This document shows, one piece after another, positions 22,832 through 33,008 of a stretch of DNA of 64,000 nt. The notes beneath the pieces are model-generated. The model had not been told where the DNA came from, made no database searches, and saw nothing but the letters and a program-made list of their open reading frames with translations. How positions within the stretch are numbered: position 1 is the stretch's first letter; every line of letters begins with the position of its first letter. Origin of the DNA: Neopusillimonas aromaticivorans (GTDB lineage Bacteria; Pseudomonadota; Gammaproteobacteria; Burkholderiales; Burkholderiaceae_B); the NCBI RefSeq assembly GCF_030344915.1, contig NZ_CP128233.1, positions 1,798,001-1,862,000 on the forward strand, in the 5' to 3' direction. The position numbers and the translations under genes were made by a program.

Positions 22832-24101
22832 GGTCAATCGCCCATCGTATTTATCGTGTCACGATTCTGGTCAGCCTGGTGTCGGTGGTCACCATGCTGG
22901 CAGGAACGTTGCTGGTCAATGAAGACCTCGAGAACACTTTGCTCGGGGTCGAAATGGTCGAAGAGCGTGATTACTTCATTGCGCAGAAGCACGATTTGAC
23001 GCAGCCGTATCGCCAGGAAGGACTGCGTCAGACGCTGGTCTGGCGACCCGCCGTGGGGCCATCCGCGGCCGTTCAGGCCCTTGACGTTTTGCCCGAGGTG
23101 TTTCAAGGCTTGCCCAAACCCTTTTCGGCAGAGATAAAACTTGGTACGCATACGTATTTGGTTGATATTTCCGTTCTGCCGCAGGGCGAGCTGTATCTGG
23201 CGCGTGATATTTCGCACTTTGAGGCGCGTGAACGGTTGTTCTTGATTGCCTTGTGGGTCGTTGGCGCGATCATCGTCCTGATGGCAGTCGTGCTGGCCAT
23301 TATGGCGGCACGCGGTGTGACGCGCCCACTGCGCCGTCTGGCCGACCAGATCCAGCATGTGCCGGTAGGGGCTCGCATGCCGGGGCTTCCCACCGACTGG
23401 CGCGATGCAGAGCTGGCCACGATTGCCGGTGCCTTCAACACGTTTGTGGCCGAGCTTGAATCGTATGTGCGCCGTGAAAAGTCATTGCTGAGTCTTGCCA
23501 GCCACGAATTGCGCACCCCGATCGCGGTGATTTCCGGGGCACTGGATGTGCTTGAGCAGCGCGGCAGCCTGACGTCGGCCGATCAGGCGACCCTGGCCCG
23601 GGTACGTCGGGCGACAACCGAGATGCACAGTAACGTCAACGTCTTGCTGGCGTTGTCGCGCAAGCAAAGCCATGACGCCCGTCTTGCCGAGCCCGTTGTG
23701 GTGGCCACTGAGCTGGCCAGGGTGCTGGATGATCTGGATGCCGATTTTCCTGTCCGGGCTCGCGTATGTGTCAATGTGTCCGATCCGGGGCAGGTTCAGG
23801 CTGATCCGGTGATGGTTCGAATGCTGTTGCGCAATCTGCTGCAAAATGCCTTGCAGCACACAGCCCGGCGGGTTTTCGTGACGCTCGACGCCCGGGGGTC
23901 CAGATTCGCGACGAGGGCCCCGGCTTGTCGCCAGACGGTCGGCAAGTGCTTGAGGGCACCCGCCAGTTGGCGGATTCGCCTGGCCCGGTCAGCGGGTTGG
24001 GTCTGTATCTGGTCACCTTGATGGCTGAACGTCTGGGGTGGCGGTTGACACTGGCCGAGGCATCTGACCCGGGTACTTTGGTATTTCTTGAGTTTTCGTA
24101 G
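22828..24101 (+). CDS. Sensor histidine kinase
   Basis: Two membrane segments (about residues 8-28 and 137-160) flank a roughly 100-residue periplasmic domain. A HAMP-like linker follows (RGVTRPLRRLADQI), then the dimerisation box with SLASHELRTPIAVISG (phospho-His) and the N-box LLRNLLQNALQHT. One frame break in the GGGGG run near 23,897; in the repaired frame the ATPase ends with DEGPGLSPDG and GLGLYLV before a stop at 24,099-24,101. Coupled to the regulator (ATGA). The ligand is unknown; the operon context suggests envelope stress or cationic peptides. Confidence 0.88.
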
Positions 24102-24122
24102 CCCCCGGGATGGGGGCGCTAC
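24098..24122 (+). terminator. Stem-loop after the glycosyltransferase/two-component operon
   Basis: GTAGCCCCC-GGGAT-GGGGGCGCTAC, a strong GC hairpin starting in the kinase stop codon. There is no clear T run, so it may be a processing or Rho-assisted stop. Confidence 0.45.
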
Positions 24123-24149
24123 AGGGGTCAAGGCGTGCAGCTTAACCGA

Positions 24150-24479
24150 TCAGTCGTCGTCGCGGGTCTTGCGGTTGAGCACTTCGCCACTACGCGGATC
24201 GATGTACAGTTTGACTTTACGTCCTTCGCCGTCGCGGGCCTTGGCTTCATAGCCACCGCGCTCGCGATCGATTTCACGAATGTCGGTGTAGCCTGCCGCC
24301 TCAAGCTTGTCGTAGATCTGGCGCAGGTTCAGCCAGTCGCCCTGGGCCTGGGTCGTGGCTTGCTGTGCGGCCGGTGCGTTGGCGGCGGCAATCTGGGCGT
24401 GTGCAGGCAGTGTGGCGGCCATCAGAGCGGCACTGCTCAGGGCGATAATGGCAGCCGATTGGCGGATACGTGTGTTCAT
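24150..24479 (-). CDS. Exported PepSY-domain protein
   Basis: 109 residues from the ATG at 24479, with AGGAG 8 bp upstream. Signal peptide MNTRIRQSAAIIALSSAALM...ATLPAHA, then a single PepSY unit: LRQIYDKLEAAGYTDIREID, the GGYEAKARD strand and KLYIDPRSGEVLN. PepSY domains are small periplasmic modules linked to protease inhibition and to two-component signalling. Divergent from the next PepSY gene and the PhoP-like regulator. Single-copy, intact. Confidence 0.82.
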   Translation of the reverse strand: MNTRIRQSAAIIALSSAALMAATLPAHAQIAAANAPAAQQATTQAQGDWLNLRQIYDKLEAAGYTDIREIDRERGGYEAKARDGEGRKVKLYIDPRSGEVLNRKTRDDD

Positions 24480-24572
24480 GATGATCTCCTGAAAAAATTG
24501 GGGCATCGGGGCAATTCCTGATGCATGTCGTCATTGTGCGATTTTGATCATGAACTGAACGTGAAGCCGTCG

Positions 24573-24589
24573 TTCATGTGGCATTCATG
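24573..24589 (+). promoter_or_regulatory. 11-bp-spaced direct repeat TTCATG-N5-TTCATG between divergent PepSY genes
   Basis: TTCATG at 24573 and again at 24584, the same face of the helix. OmpR-class regulators bind repeats of this spacing. It lies between the two divergent PepSY genes and upstream of a PhoP-like regulator, so it is a candidate for that regulator's site. Confidence 0.45.
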
Positions 24590-24644
24590 AAGTCCGGTGT
24601 AAAAGAAGGGGTCGCCGGGCCTGTCGGCTTGCAAGGGGATACCC

Positions 24645-25025
24645 ATGAAAATACCGTTCTCACTCAATCGCTTGTTGCCGCTGGCTGTCGCCGTCATGGC
24701 CCTGGTCGTGTCGGTTGGCGCACTGCTGCCGGCCACGGTGTTCGCCGACGATGATGATCACGACCGGGCGCGTCAGGCCCTGCTGGCAGGGAAGGTCTTG
24801 TCGTTGCGCGATGTTCTTGACAAAGTCATGGCCGATTATCCCGGGGAGCCCGTTGAAATCGAGTTTGAAGAAGATGACGGCGTTTACGAGTACGAGATCA
24901 AGCTGTTGCAGCCGGCCGGCAATATCATCAAGCTCAAGGTTGACGCCAGCACCGGCGAGGTCATCGGTCTGAAGGGGCGCGGTGTGCAGTTCAAGGAGAA
25001 AAATAATGCGGGTGCTGGTTGTTGA
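24645..25025 (+). CDS. Exported PepSY-domain protein, co-transcribed with regulator
   Basis: 126 residues: signal peptide (MKIPFSLNRLLPLAVAVMAL...VFA), an acidic DDDDHDRAR stretch, then a PepSY unit with SLRDVLDKVMADYPGEPVEI, DGVYEYEIKLL and LKVDASTGEVIGLKG. The 3' end overlaps the response regulator by 20 bases, so the pair is translationally linked. A periplasmic PepSY partner encoded just before a PhoP-like regulator suggests a role in sensing, which is inferred from position. Confidence 0.83.
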   Translation: MKIPFSLNRLLPLAVAVMALVVSVGALLPATVFADDDDHDRARQALLAGKVLSLRDVLDKVMADYPGEPVEIEFEEDDGVYEYEIKLLQPAGNIIKLKVDASTGEVIGLKGRGVQFKEKNNAGAGC

Positions 25026-25676
25026 AGATGAATTGGCATTGGCAGAACAGTTGCGGCAGGCACTGGAACAGGCCGGTTACGCGGTGGATATGGCCCACGA
25101 TGGTGCCGATGCGCATTACAAGGGTGAGGTCGAGCCCTATGATGTGGTGGTACTTGATCTGGGCTTGCCGGTCATGGATGGTTTGACCGTGCTGCGTAAA
25201 TGGCGAGCGGCGCAGCGCGCCATGCCGGTGCTGATTCTGACCGCGCGCGGCAACTGGGATGAAAAAGTCAGTGGCATTGATGCGGGCGCCGACGACTATC
25301 TGACTAAACCGTTTCACATGGAAGAGCTGCTGGCCCGGCTGCGTGCCTTGATTCGCCGTAACAGTGCCCATGCCAGTGCCCAGTGGGTGTGTGGCCCGGT
25401 GGTGCTGGACACCCGTGCGGCCCGCGTTACGGTCGACGGGCAGACCCTGACGCTGACCGGACACGAGTACCGTGTGCTGGCTACCCTGATGCAGCATGCG
25501 GGGCAGGTGGTGTCACGCACTGACCTGACCGAACACATTTATGCGCAAGACTTCGACCGTGACTCCAATACCATCGACGTATTCATTGGCCGTTTGCGTA
25601 AAAAACTGCCCCCGGTGCGATCGAGACTGTGCGAGGCCTGGGTTACCGCATGAATACGTTTGATCAGGCGGCTTAA
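25006..25676 (+). CDS. PhoP/QseB-like OmpR-family response regulator
   Basis: Receiver MRVLVVEDELALAEQL with phosphoacceptor VVVLDLGLPVMDGL, conserved LTARG and YLTKPF; winged-helix domain with LTGHEYRVLATLMQHAG and NTIDVFIGRLRKKL. One frame break in the CCCCC run near 25,612; restored, it ends GAIETVRGLGYRMNTFDQAA. No kinase gene follows. A PhoQ-like kinase lies 10.7 kb downstream, past the whole sulfur cluster, and is the best partner candidate. Confidence 0.87.
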
Positions 25677-25691
25677 TGACAAAAAGGTATG

Positions 25692-25703
25692 TCTTAATTA
25701 AGA
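25692..25703. promoter_or_regulatory. Perfect 12-bp palindrome upstream of cysI
   Basis: TCTTAATTAAGA, in the 94-bp gap between the PhoP-like regulator and cysI. The CTTAA half-sites resemble PmrA/QseB-type sites, but could also belong to a sulfur regulator or be a plain AT-rich promoter element. Confidence 0.35.
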
Positions 25704-25770
25704 ACTGATGTTGGACGGGCGTCATGACCGGGTCATAAGATGCATGGACGATACTTATTTTTTGCCGACC

Positions 25771-27465
25771 ATGTACCAACCCAGTGAATTTGATGTGGCC
25801 CGTCTTACCGAACGGGCCGAGCAGCTTTCCCGGCAAATCAGCCGCAACAAGGCAGGCTTCCTGAGCGATGACCAGTTGCGCCCCTTGCGTTTGCAGAACG
25901 GGCTGTACATTCAGCGCAAGGCGCCCATGTTGCGTATTGCCATCGCGTACGGCATGTTGAACAGCCGCCAGCTGCGCACCCTGGGGCAGGTGGCGCGTCA
26001 GTACGATCGTGGCTATGGCCACCTGACGACCCGCCAGAACTTCCAGTTGAACTGGATTTCGGTTGATGACACCCCTAAGGCATTGCATGACCTGGCCCAG
26101 GTCGGCCTGCATGGCGTGCAGTCCAGTGGAAACTGCCTTCGTAACATCACCAGTGATGTCAGGGCGGGTATTGCCCCTGAAGAACTGCTTGACCCCCGGC
26201 CCTACGCCGAACTCCTGCGGCAATGGAGCACCTTTCATCCCGAGTTCACGTTTCTGCCACGCAAGTTCAAGGTGGCCCTGACAGGCACACCCGAAGACCG
26301 TGCCCTGGTGCAGATTCATGATCTGGCGTTCGAGGTGGTGGCTGTCGAGCCCGTGGTGGCCTTTCGGGTACGGGTGGGTGGCGGGCTCGGGCGCACACCG
26401 ATTCTGGGGCCTGTTGTGCGCGAGCGGCTTGAATGGTTTGATCTGCTGACGTACACCCATGCGGTGATGCGCGTCTACAACGAACTGGGGCGTCGGGATA
26501 ACCTGACCAAAGCCCGGATCAAGATCATGGTGCGCACGCTGGGTATTGATGCGTTCCGCGACATGGTCGAGGCCGAATGGGCGGCCCTCAAAGACGGCCC
26601 CCAAAAACTGTCACAGGAAGATCTGGCGCGCATTCAGGCGTCATTTGTCGAGCCTGACTGGTCGCAAGGCCAGCCGCTGGATCGCGTGCCGTTCGATGGG
26701 GCCGAGCGGCGCGCTTTTGAACGCTGGCGCGAACGCAATGTCTTGCCGCATCGTCAACCCGGTTATGCCGCCGTATTGGTGCCCTTGAAGGGGCTGGCCG
26801 CGCACCCGGCGACTTCACCAGCGAAGAAATGGAAGCGTTGGCGGCGGTCTCGGATACGTTCAGCCAAGGTTTCGTCCGGGTCAGCCACACCCAGGACATT
26901 CTGTTTCCTGCCGTGCGTGAAAGCGATTTGCCCGAGATCTTCAGGGCACTGGGCCGGTTATCGTTGGCGCGGCCCGTTGGAGGGTTGATCGGCGATATGG
27001 TGGCGTGCCCCGGGGAGACTATTGCGCCCTGGCCAATGCGCGGTCGCTGCCGATTGCCGAGGAAATCGCGCGGCGTTATGAAAGCCTGGACGCCCAGGAA
27101 ACGATTGGTCCGCTGGATTTCCGGATTTCAGGGTGCATGAACAGTTGCGGCCATCATCACGTGGGTCATATCGGCATTCTGGGTGTCGATAAAGATGGTG
27201 CTGCGTTTTATCAGTTGTTGTTAGGGGGCATTCCGGCCACGGTGCCCCTGCTGCACTGGGCACGATTGTGGGGCGGGCATTCTCTGAAAACGAGATTGCC
27301 GATGCGGTTGAGCAGGTCCTGGATACTTATCTTGAAAGTCGCCTGCCCGGTGAGACCTTCCGCGATGCGGTGGCGCGACTGGGCAAGGAAACATTTGCGG
27401 CGGCCGCTGACCAGATTCGCACCGAAACGGCAAAGCCGCCACGCGTTACAGGGGGCAGGCATGAG
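25771..27465 (+). CDS. cysI: Sulfite reductase haemoprotein (nitrite/sulfite reductase family)
   Basis: Reduces sulfite to sulfide with siroheme and a [4Fe-4S] cluster. Seen: N-terminal ferredoxin-like half (GYGHLTTRQNFQLNWI), then the cluster ligands in the C-terminal half: ACPGGDYCALA (C-x5-C) and SGCMNSCGHHHVGHIGI (C-x3-C). Four frame breaks near 26,793, 27,015, 27,228 and 27,455, each fixed by one G in a G run; with the last repair the gene ends at TGA overlapping the next ATG. The start at 25771 (MYQPSEFDVARL) follows the family pattern; an in-frame ATG lies 27 bases upstream. Confidence 0.9.
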
Positions 27466-28253
27466 CCGGGTTGCACTGATTGGCGCGGGGCCGGGCGACC
27501 CTGAGTTGTTGACACGCAAGGCGTGGCGCATCGTTGGAGAAGCCGATGTGATCTTGTATGACGCCCTGATGGACGCGCCCGGCATGTTTGAACTTGCGCC
27601 CGGGGCACAGTGGGTTGCTGTGGGTAAACGGGCGAATCAGGCCAGTATCCCCCAGGCCTTGATTTGCCGCATGCTGGTCAATTATGCCCGGCAAGGCCTC
27701 AAGGTCGTGCGCCTGAAAGGGGTGACCCGGCGGTTTTTGGTCGCCTGGCCGAAGAACTTGAGGCGTGTCGTGCCGCCGGTATCGAGGTTGACATTGTGCC
27801 CGGGGTGACGGCAGCGTGTGCGGCCGCGGCACAGCTTCAAACCAGCCTTACGCTGCGCGGGGTATCCCGCAGCCTTGCGTTTGTGACGCCGCGCGTCAAC
27901 CCGCACGATGACCCGGATGATTCTGAATGGCTGCCGGTCAGTCTCGCGGCACAAACAGTGGCAATTTACATGGGGGCGGGCAAGCCGCCCTGATTGCCCA
28001 GCGTTTGCTGGCGGCCGGAAAGCCGCCGTCAACGCCGGTGTGTGCGGTAGAAAACGCCAGTTTGCAGGGGATGCAGTGCGCCATGACATTGGGTCAGTTG
28101 GCGCAGACGGGTTTGCCTGCCCTTGCGGGGCCGGTACTGTTGCTGATGGGCGAGGCCTTTGCCCCGGTGTTGCGAGCATCCGGGGTATCGGTTCTTGCGT
28201 CTGATGCGAGCGAGGCTGCGGTCGGTTTACCGGCGATGGCTCTGCTGGCCTGA
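27462..28253 (+). CDS. cobA: Uroporphyrinogen-III C-methyltransferase (siroheme synthesis)
   Basis: Makes precorrin-2 from uroporphyrinogen III using SAM, supplying siroheme for the neighbouring sulfite reductase. Seen: RVALIGAGPGDPELLTRKA (SAM-binding N-terminus), DVILYDALM, VAVGKRANQ, VVRLKGGDPAVFGR after repair, VPGVTAACAAAA. It covers only the methyltransferase part; no CysG dehydrogenase domain is fused. Two frame breaks near 27,720 and 27,972, both single-G losses. Overlaps cysI by ATGA. Followed by CbiX after 13 bp. Confidence 0.87.
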
Positions 28254-28266
28254 AGGAGACGACACG

Positions 28267-28647
28267 ATGTCTACGGCCATTGTGCTGTTTGCCCACGGTT
28301 CGCGCGATGCCACCTGGCGTGTGCCGTTTGAAGCTATTTTGAAAGAGGTCACGGCCCGTCACGACGGGCCAGTGGCGTTGGCTTTTCTTGAGCATATGAC
28401 TCCGGACTTTTCTGAAACGGTGTCTCACCTGATTGCGCTGGGGGCAACGCAGATACGTGTGGTGCCCCTGTTCCTGGCTGCGGGCGGGCATATCCGTTCC
28501 TGTTTGCCCCGGTTGGTCAGCCAGGCCCAAAGCGATCATGGCAACGTTCACTTTTCCGTGCTGCCGCCTTTGGGGGACAGCCCCGTCCTGATCCGGGCTT
28601 TTGCAGATTTTGCGCTCAACCCCTTTGAATTTATGTGTGAGTTATGA
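28267..28647 (+). CDS. cbiX: Sirohydrochlorin chelatase, short CbiX type
   Basis: 126 residues: VLFAHGSRDATWRVPFE (metal/porphyrin-site histidine) and VVPLFLAAGGHIRSCLP with the second conserved histidine. The short, single-domain CbiX acts as a dimer to insert Co or, in this context, Fe into sirohydrochlorin. The ATG has AAGGAG 9 bp upstream. Overlaps the next gene by ATGA. Placed between cobA and DUF934 it completes siroheme supply for CysI. Confidence 0.85.
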   Translation: MSTAIVLFAHGSRDATWRVPFEAILKEVTARHDGPVALAFLEHMTPDFSETVSHLIALGATQIRVVPLFLAAGGHIRSCLPRLVSQAQSDHGNVHFSVLPPLGDSPVLIRAFADFALNPFEFMCEL

Positions 28648-29105
28648 CGACCGATACTTTTGCGCTGACCCTTGATGAGGTTTTGACGACACCGGGTGAT
28701 GCGGTGGATACGGTGGCGATTGTGTGTGATGCGCAGGGTCATCAGATACCCGCCCCCGGCACCATTGACCTGACGCTTGAGCCTGCCGATTTCATCGCGC
28801 AGCACGACAATCTTTTGACTTTTGAGAAAGTTCAGGCCTGGCTGGCGGCACAGGGTGATGTGAACCGTATCGAAATCCGGGTGCCCAAATTTACGGATGG
28901 CCGTGCATTTTCAGTGGCATCCCGGCTGCGCGAAGCCGGTTACACGGGTGAACTGCACGCATCCGGCGATATTACCCAGGACGTGTTTTACTTGCTGCGC
29001 CGGGTTGGGTTTTCGCATTTTCACCTGGTTCTTCAGCCCGGTGAAACGCTGGACCCTGCGGTGTTGCGACCTTTTGGCGCCTGGTACCAAACGGCCCTTG
29101 ATTGA
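28644..29105 (+). CDS. DUF934 protein of the sulfate-assimilation operon
   Basis: 153 residues with VPKFTDGRAFSVASRLREAG and GYTGELHASGDITQDVFYLL, hallmark of DUF934. These small proteins sit beside cysI in many betaproteobacteria and are thought to assist sulfite reduction, perhaps as an electron-donor partner; the biochemical role is unproven. Start overlaps cbiX (ATGA). Last gene before a strong terminator. Confidence 0.82.
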   Translation: MTTDTFALTLDEVLTTPGDAVDTVAIVCDAQGHQIPAPGTIDLTLEPADFIAQHDNLLTFEKVQAWLAAQGDVNRIEIRVPKFTDGRAFSVASRLREAGYTGELHASGDITQDVFYLLRRVGFSHFHLVLQPGETLDPAVLRPFGAWYQTALD

Positions 29106-29116
29106 TCAGATGTGCG

Positions 29117-29136
29117 ACAAGCCCCGCTGTTGAGGG
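29117..29136 (+). repeat. GC-rich stem-loop after DUF934
   Basis: CCCCGC-TGTTGAGG-GCGGGG, 12 bp past the DUF934 stop and about 40 bp before the intrinsic terminator. It has no T run, so it is more likely a transcript-end stabiliser than a terminator. Confidence 0.4.
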
Positions 29137-29174
29137 CGGGGAAGGGTAGTGTAGCCGTCCTTAGGGCTCAAGGC

Positions 29175-29204
29175 GGCCAGCACATCGGTGCCGGCCGGTT
29201 TTTT
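29175..29204 (+). terminator. Intrinsic terminator of the cysI operon
   Basis: GGCCAGCAC-ATCG-GTGCCGGCC followed by GGTTTTTT: a 9-bp stem with one mismatch, four-base loop and T run. It separates the plus-strand cysI operon from the convergent cysA. Confidence 0.8.
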
Positions 29205-29232
29205 GTGTATCAGCGCAGGCCGGTTTCAGCCC

Positions 29233-30306
29233 TCAGGAAGACGCGCGCTTTTCTGGGGCTGACGCGTAGTTTTCCCCTTCCTTCAAGTCCAGCGCCCGGA
29301 AGGCTGCTTCGGTCAGACTGACCTCGATCAAGGGGTCATGGCCTTGAGGTGTCATGGAAGATGCCACTGGCCACAGTTCCAGACGGGCAACCGGACCCAC
29401 CACAATCGCACGTTGCAATTCGGCCACGATGCCAGAGGCACCTTGGGTGTCACGGCTGACTTCCAGATCGTGGGGGCGCACATAGGCGACGGCGCTGGCA
29501 TGCTCTGCCTGGCTCAGCTCCGGCGCCGGAATGCGGATGCCGTCCAGTTCCATGGTGCCCCGGTGAGCCTGGCCGTGAAACAGGTTGACGTTACCCAGAA
29601 AGCCGTACACGAACGGGCTGGCCGGGTGATCCCAGACGTCTTGCGGTGACCCCACTTGCTCGATGACGCCGGAGTTCATCAGGACGACCCGGTCGGCCAC
29701 TTCCAGGGCTTCTTCCTGGTCGTGGGTGACAAAGACGCTGGTGACGTGCAATTCATCGTGAAGGCGTCGCAGCCAGCGACGCAACTCCTTGCGTACCTTG
29801 GCATCCAGGGCGCCAAACGGTTCGTCCAGCAGCAAGACCTTTGGCTCTACCGCCAGCGCACGTGCCAGTGCGATGCGCTGGCGCTGTCCGCCCGATAACT
29901 GTGACGGATAGCGGTCGGCCAGCCAGTCAAGTTGCACCAGTTTCAGCAGGTCGGTGACCTTTTTTCGTATGACGGCCTCACCGGGGCGGGCCGAGCGGGG
30001 TTTGACGCGCAGCCCGAATGCCACATTTTCAAATACGGTCATGTGCCGGAACAATGCATAGTGCTGGAAGACGAAGCCGACATTCCGGTCTTTGACGTGC
30101 AGGTGCGTGGCATCTTCACCACTGAACGCGACCGTCCCCGTATCGGCCGACTCAAGCCCGGCAATGACCCGCAACAGGGTTGTTTTGCCGCAGCCCGACG
30201 GGCCCAGCAACGCCAGCAGTTCGCCGGAGTTGATATCCAGATTGATGTTGCGCAGGGCATGGAACTGCCCAAAGTGCTTGTTCAGATTGCGTACTTCAAT
30301 GCTCAT
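29233..30306 (-). CDS. cysA: Sulfate/thiosulfate ABC importer ATPase CysA
   Basis: 357 residues, intact. Walker A LLGPSGCGKTT, Q-loop VFQHYALFRHM, signature LSGGQRQRIALARAL, Walker B VLLLDEPFGALDAKVRKEL, switch VFVTHDQEEAL, then a C-terminal TOBE-like regulatory region (VAYVRPHDLEVSRD). The HMTVFENVAFGL and GALDAKVRKELR patterns are typical of CysA. Energises import through CysT and CysW. The ATG overlaps the cysW stop (ATGA). Last gene of the sbp-cysTWA operon. Confidence 0.95.
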   Translation of the reverse strand: MSIEVRNLNKHFGQFHALRNINLDINSGELLALLGPSGCGKTTLLRVIAGLESADTGTVAFSGEDATHLHVKDRNVGFVFQHYALFRHMTVFENVAFGLRVKPRSARPGEAVIRKKVTDLLKLVQLDWLADRYPSQLSGGQRQRIALARALAVEPKVLLLDEPFGALDAKVRKELRRWLRRLHDELHVTSVFVTHDQEEALEVADRVVLMNSGVIEQVGSPQDVWDHPASPFVYGFLGNVNLFHGQAHRGTMELDGIRIPAPELSQAEHASAVAYVRPHDLEVSRDTQGASGIVAELQRAIVVGPVARLELWPVASSMTPQGHDPLIEVSLTEAAFRALDLKEGENYASAPEKRASS

Positions 30307-31182
30307 GGTCGTTCCTGAGGTAGATCAGCCAGCGTCTTCAACTCTTGTTCCATTCGCCAATGGGCGATTGTCTTGATGACCAAGGTTGCCAGAGCCAGCA
30401 AGGCCAGCAAAGAGGCAACGGAAAACGCGGCAACAGATTCGTATTCGTTGTAAAGAATTTCGACATGCAGGGGCATGGTGTTGGTTTGCCCGCGGATATG
30501 GCCCGAGACGACCGATACGGCACCGAACTCGCCCATGGCTCGGGCATTACACAGAATGACGCCGTAGATCAGCCCCCACTTGATGTTAGGCAGGGTGACC
30601 CGCCAGAACGTCTGCCAGCCCGAGGCACCCAGCACGATGGCAGCCTGCTCTTCGTCGTTGCCCTGCGCCTGCATTAATGGAATCAGTTCGCGGGCGATGA
30701 ACGGGAAGGTGACGAAGATCGTGGCCAGAATGATGCCGGGAACGGCAAAGACGATCTTGATGTCATGTTCTGCCAGCCAGGGGCCCAGCCAGCCTTGTGC
30801 GCCAAAGACCAGCACGTAAATCAGGCCGGCCACGACGGGTGACACGGAAAACGGCAGGTCAATCAGGGTCGTCAGGAAGGCCTTTCCCTTGAATTCATAT
30901 TTGGCAATGGCCCATGCCGCAGCGACACCGAAGACCAGATTTACGGGAACGGCGACCAGCGCGGTCAGAAGGGTCAGTCGTATCGCTGCCAGAGCGTCAG
31001 GGTGCGAAACCGCTTGCCAGTACATGGTCCAGCCTTTGCTCAGTGCCTCGGTAAAGACAGCGGCCAGGGCATGATTAAAAAAGCAGCATGAAACCCAGTG
31101 CAACCGAGATGAGCAGCCAGCGTACCCAGGGTGCTTCGGTAATCGGGCCGGTGCCGTTTGTTTTATGTGTTTGTGTTGTCAT
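30303..31182 (-). CDS. cysW: Sulfate ABC importer permease CysW
   Basis: Six-helix inner-membrane permease. The EAA loop, which contacts CysA, is LGASGWQTFWRVTLPNIKWG; other family marks are DLPFSVSPVVAGLIYVLVFG and ARAMGEFGAVSVVSG. The true start is the ATG at 31182 (MTTQTHKTNGTG), reached by repairing a CCC run near 31,068. Overlaps cysT and cysA by ATGA at each end. Confidence 0.92.
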
Positions 31183-32004
31183 CGTGCGGGTCCCGAGCGT
31201 TTCCGGTGCCAGGCTTGCAAGCCGTTGATCAGCAGCAGCATCAAAAATGAAATCACCAGCATGACGCAGGCGACCGCTGTCGCCCCGGCGTAGTCGTACT
31301 GCTCAAGTTTGCCGATGATGATCAGCGGGGTGATTTCCGACACCATGGGCACATTGCCTGCAATGAAAATGACCGACCCGTATTCGCCAATGGCGCGCGC
31401 AAAGGCCAGCGCGAAGCCGGTCAGCAGGGCGGGCATGATGGTCGGCAGGATGACCTTGAAGAAGGTCTGAAGCCGGCTGGCCCCCAGGCACAGCGCGACC
31501 TCCTCAAGTTCACGCTCACTGTCTTCCAGAACAGGCTGGACCGTGCGAACCACAAAGGGCAGACCGATGAAAATCAATGCAATCACAATGCCTTTGGGGT
31601 TGAAGGCCAGTTCAATGCCCAGTGGGGCCAGAAACTGGCCAAGCCAGCCGTTGTTGGCCAATACCGCCGTCAGTGCAATCCCGGCAACGGCCGTTGGCAG
31701 TGCGAATGGCAGGTCGACCATGGCATCGACAATTTTTTCCCGGAAAGGAATAGCGGACCAGCACCCAGGCAACCAGCAGGCCAAAGACCATGTTGATCAG
31801 CGCGGCCAGTAGCGACGCCGAAAAGGTCAGTTGGTATGAAGCCACGACCCGGGGTGAACTGATGGCGTCCCAGAACTGGGGCCAGGACAGCGACAGTGTT
31901 TTGAAGACCAGGGCGCTCAGCGGGATCAGGACAATCAGGCCCAGATAGAGCAGTGAATAGCCCAGCGTCAGATTGAAGCCGGGCAGGACTCGTTTCAAGG
32001 CCAT
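31179..32004 (-). CDS. cysT: Sulfate ABC importer permease CysT
   Basis: Permease partner of CysW: FNLTLGYSLLYLGLIVLIP at the N-terminus, DLPFALPTAVAGIALTAVLA, and the EAA loop LGASRLQTFFKVILPTIMP; AFARAIGEYGSVIFIAGN is typical of CysT. One frame break near 31,740 within the third helix region. Starts 3 bp after the sbp stop and overlaps cysW. Confidence 0.92.
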
Positions 32005-32007
32005 GGA

Positions 32008-33008
32008 TCACTTACCAACGGTGTACAGCTGGTCGAACAAACCACCGTCATTGAAGTGAACCTTCTGGGCTTCACCCAGCGAGCCGAAGTACTCTTCAAC
32101 GGTGAACAGTTTCAGCGGTTTGAACGTGGCTTCATACTGTTTCAGGACGCTTTCCAGGCGTGGGCGAATGCCGTGTTTCGCGGCAATTTCCTGACCTTGC
32201 TCAGAGTACAGAAAGTCCAGGTAGGCACGGGCCTGTTCTTGCGACCCTTTTTTGCCACGGTTCGTTCGACGATCGCGACGGGGTTTTCAGCAACGATGCT
32301 GGCCGATGGGTGAATTGCTTCGACCTTGCCCTTGCCGAACTCCCGCTCAACCGAAACAACCTCAGATTCGAAGGTGACCAGAACGTCACCGATATTGCGC
32401 TGCAGGAAAATGCCTGTGGCATCGCGGCCGCCGCGTGCCAGGACCGGCACGTTCTTGTAAAGCTGGCTCACAAATTCGCGCGCCTGTTCGGGGGTGCCGC
32501 CTTTGCTCAGGACGTTACCCCACGCGGCCAGATAGGCCATGCGCCCGTTACCGCCGGTTTTCGGATTGACCACCACGACCTGGACGCCGGGCTTGATCAG
32601 GTCATCCCAGTCTTTGATGCCTTTCGGGTTGCCTTCACGCACCAGAAACAGCATGGTCGAGGTGGTCGGAGCGGCATTGTGCGGGAATTTTGTCCGCCAA
32701 TCACCGGCGACAACGTTTTTGCCGGCCAGGAAGTCAATGTCTGTGGTGGTATTCATGGTGACGACATCAGCGTCCAGGCCATCGGCAACAGCACGTGCCT
32801 GGGCGGACGATCCGCCGTGCGATTGATCAATTTTGATGTCCTTGCCGGTGGTCTTTTTGTAGTGCTCGACAAATGCCGCATTGAAGTCTTTATAGAACTC
32901 GCGAGCGACGTCATACGAAGCGTTCAGCAGGGTCGGCTCGGCAGTGATGCCGGGTGTGGCGATCATCAGGGCGGATGCCGCGAGTACGGTTTTCAGCAGG
33001 GCTTTCAT
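32008..33008 (-). CDS. sbp: Periplasmic sulfate-binding protein
   Basis: Signal peptide MKALLKTVLAASALMIATPG, mature part starting EPTLLNASYDVAREFYKDF; the sulfate-site loops DQSHGGSSAQARAVADGL and VVVVNPKTGGNGRMAYLA are typical of Sbp/CysP. One frame break in the A run near 32,252 (KKGSQEQARAYLDF after repair), ending QLYTVGK. First gene of the importer operon; transcribed divergently from cysH. Confidence 0.92.

Noticed and set aside
25513..26604. 363-codon minus-strand frame over the PhoP-like regulator and cysI
   Set aside because: The plus strand encodes clear CysI sequence here. The antisense frame has no recognisable motif.
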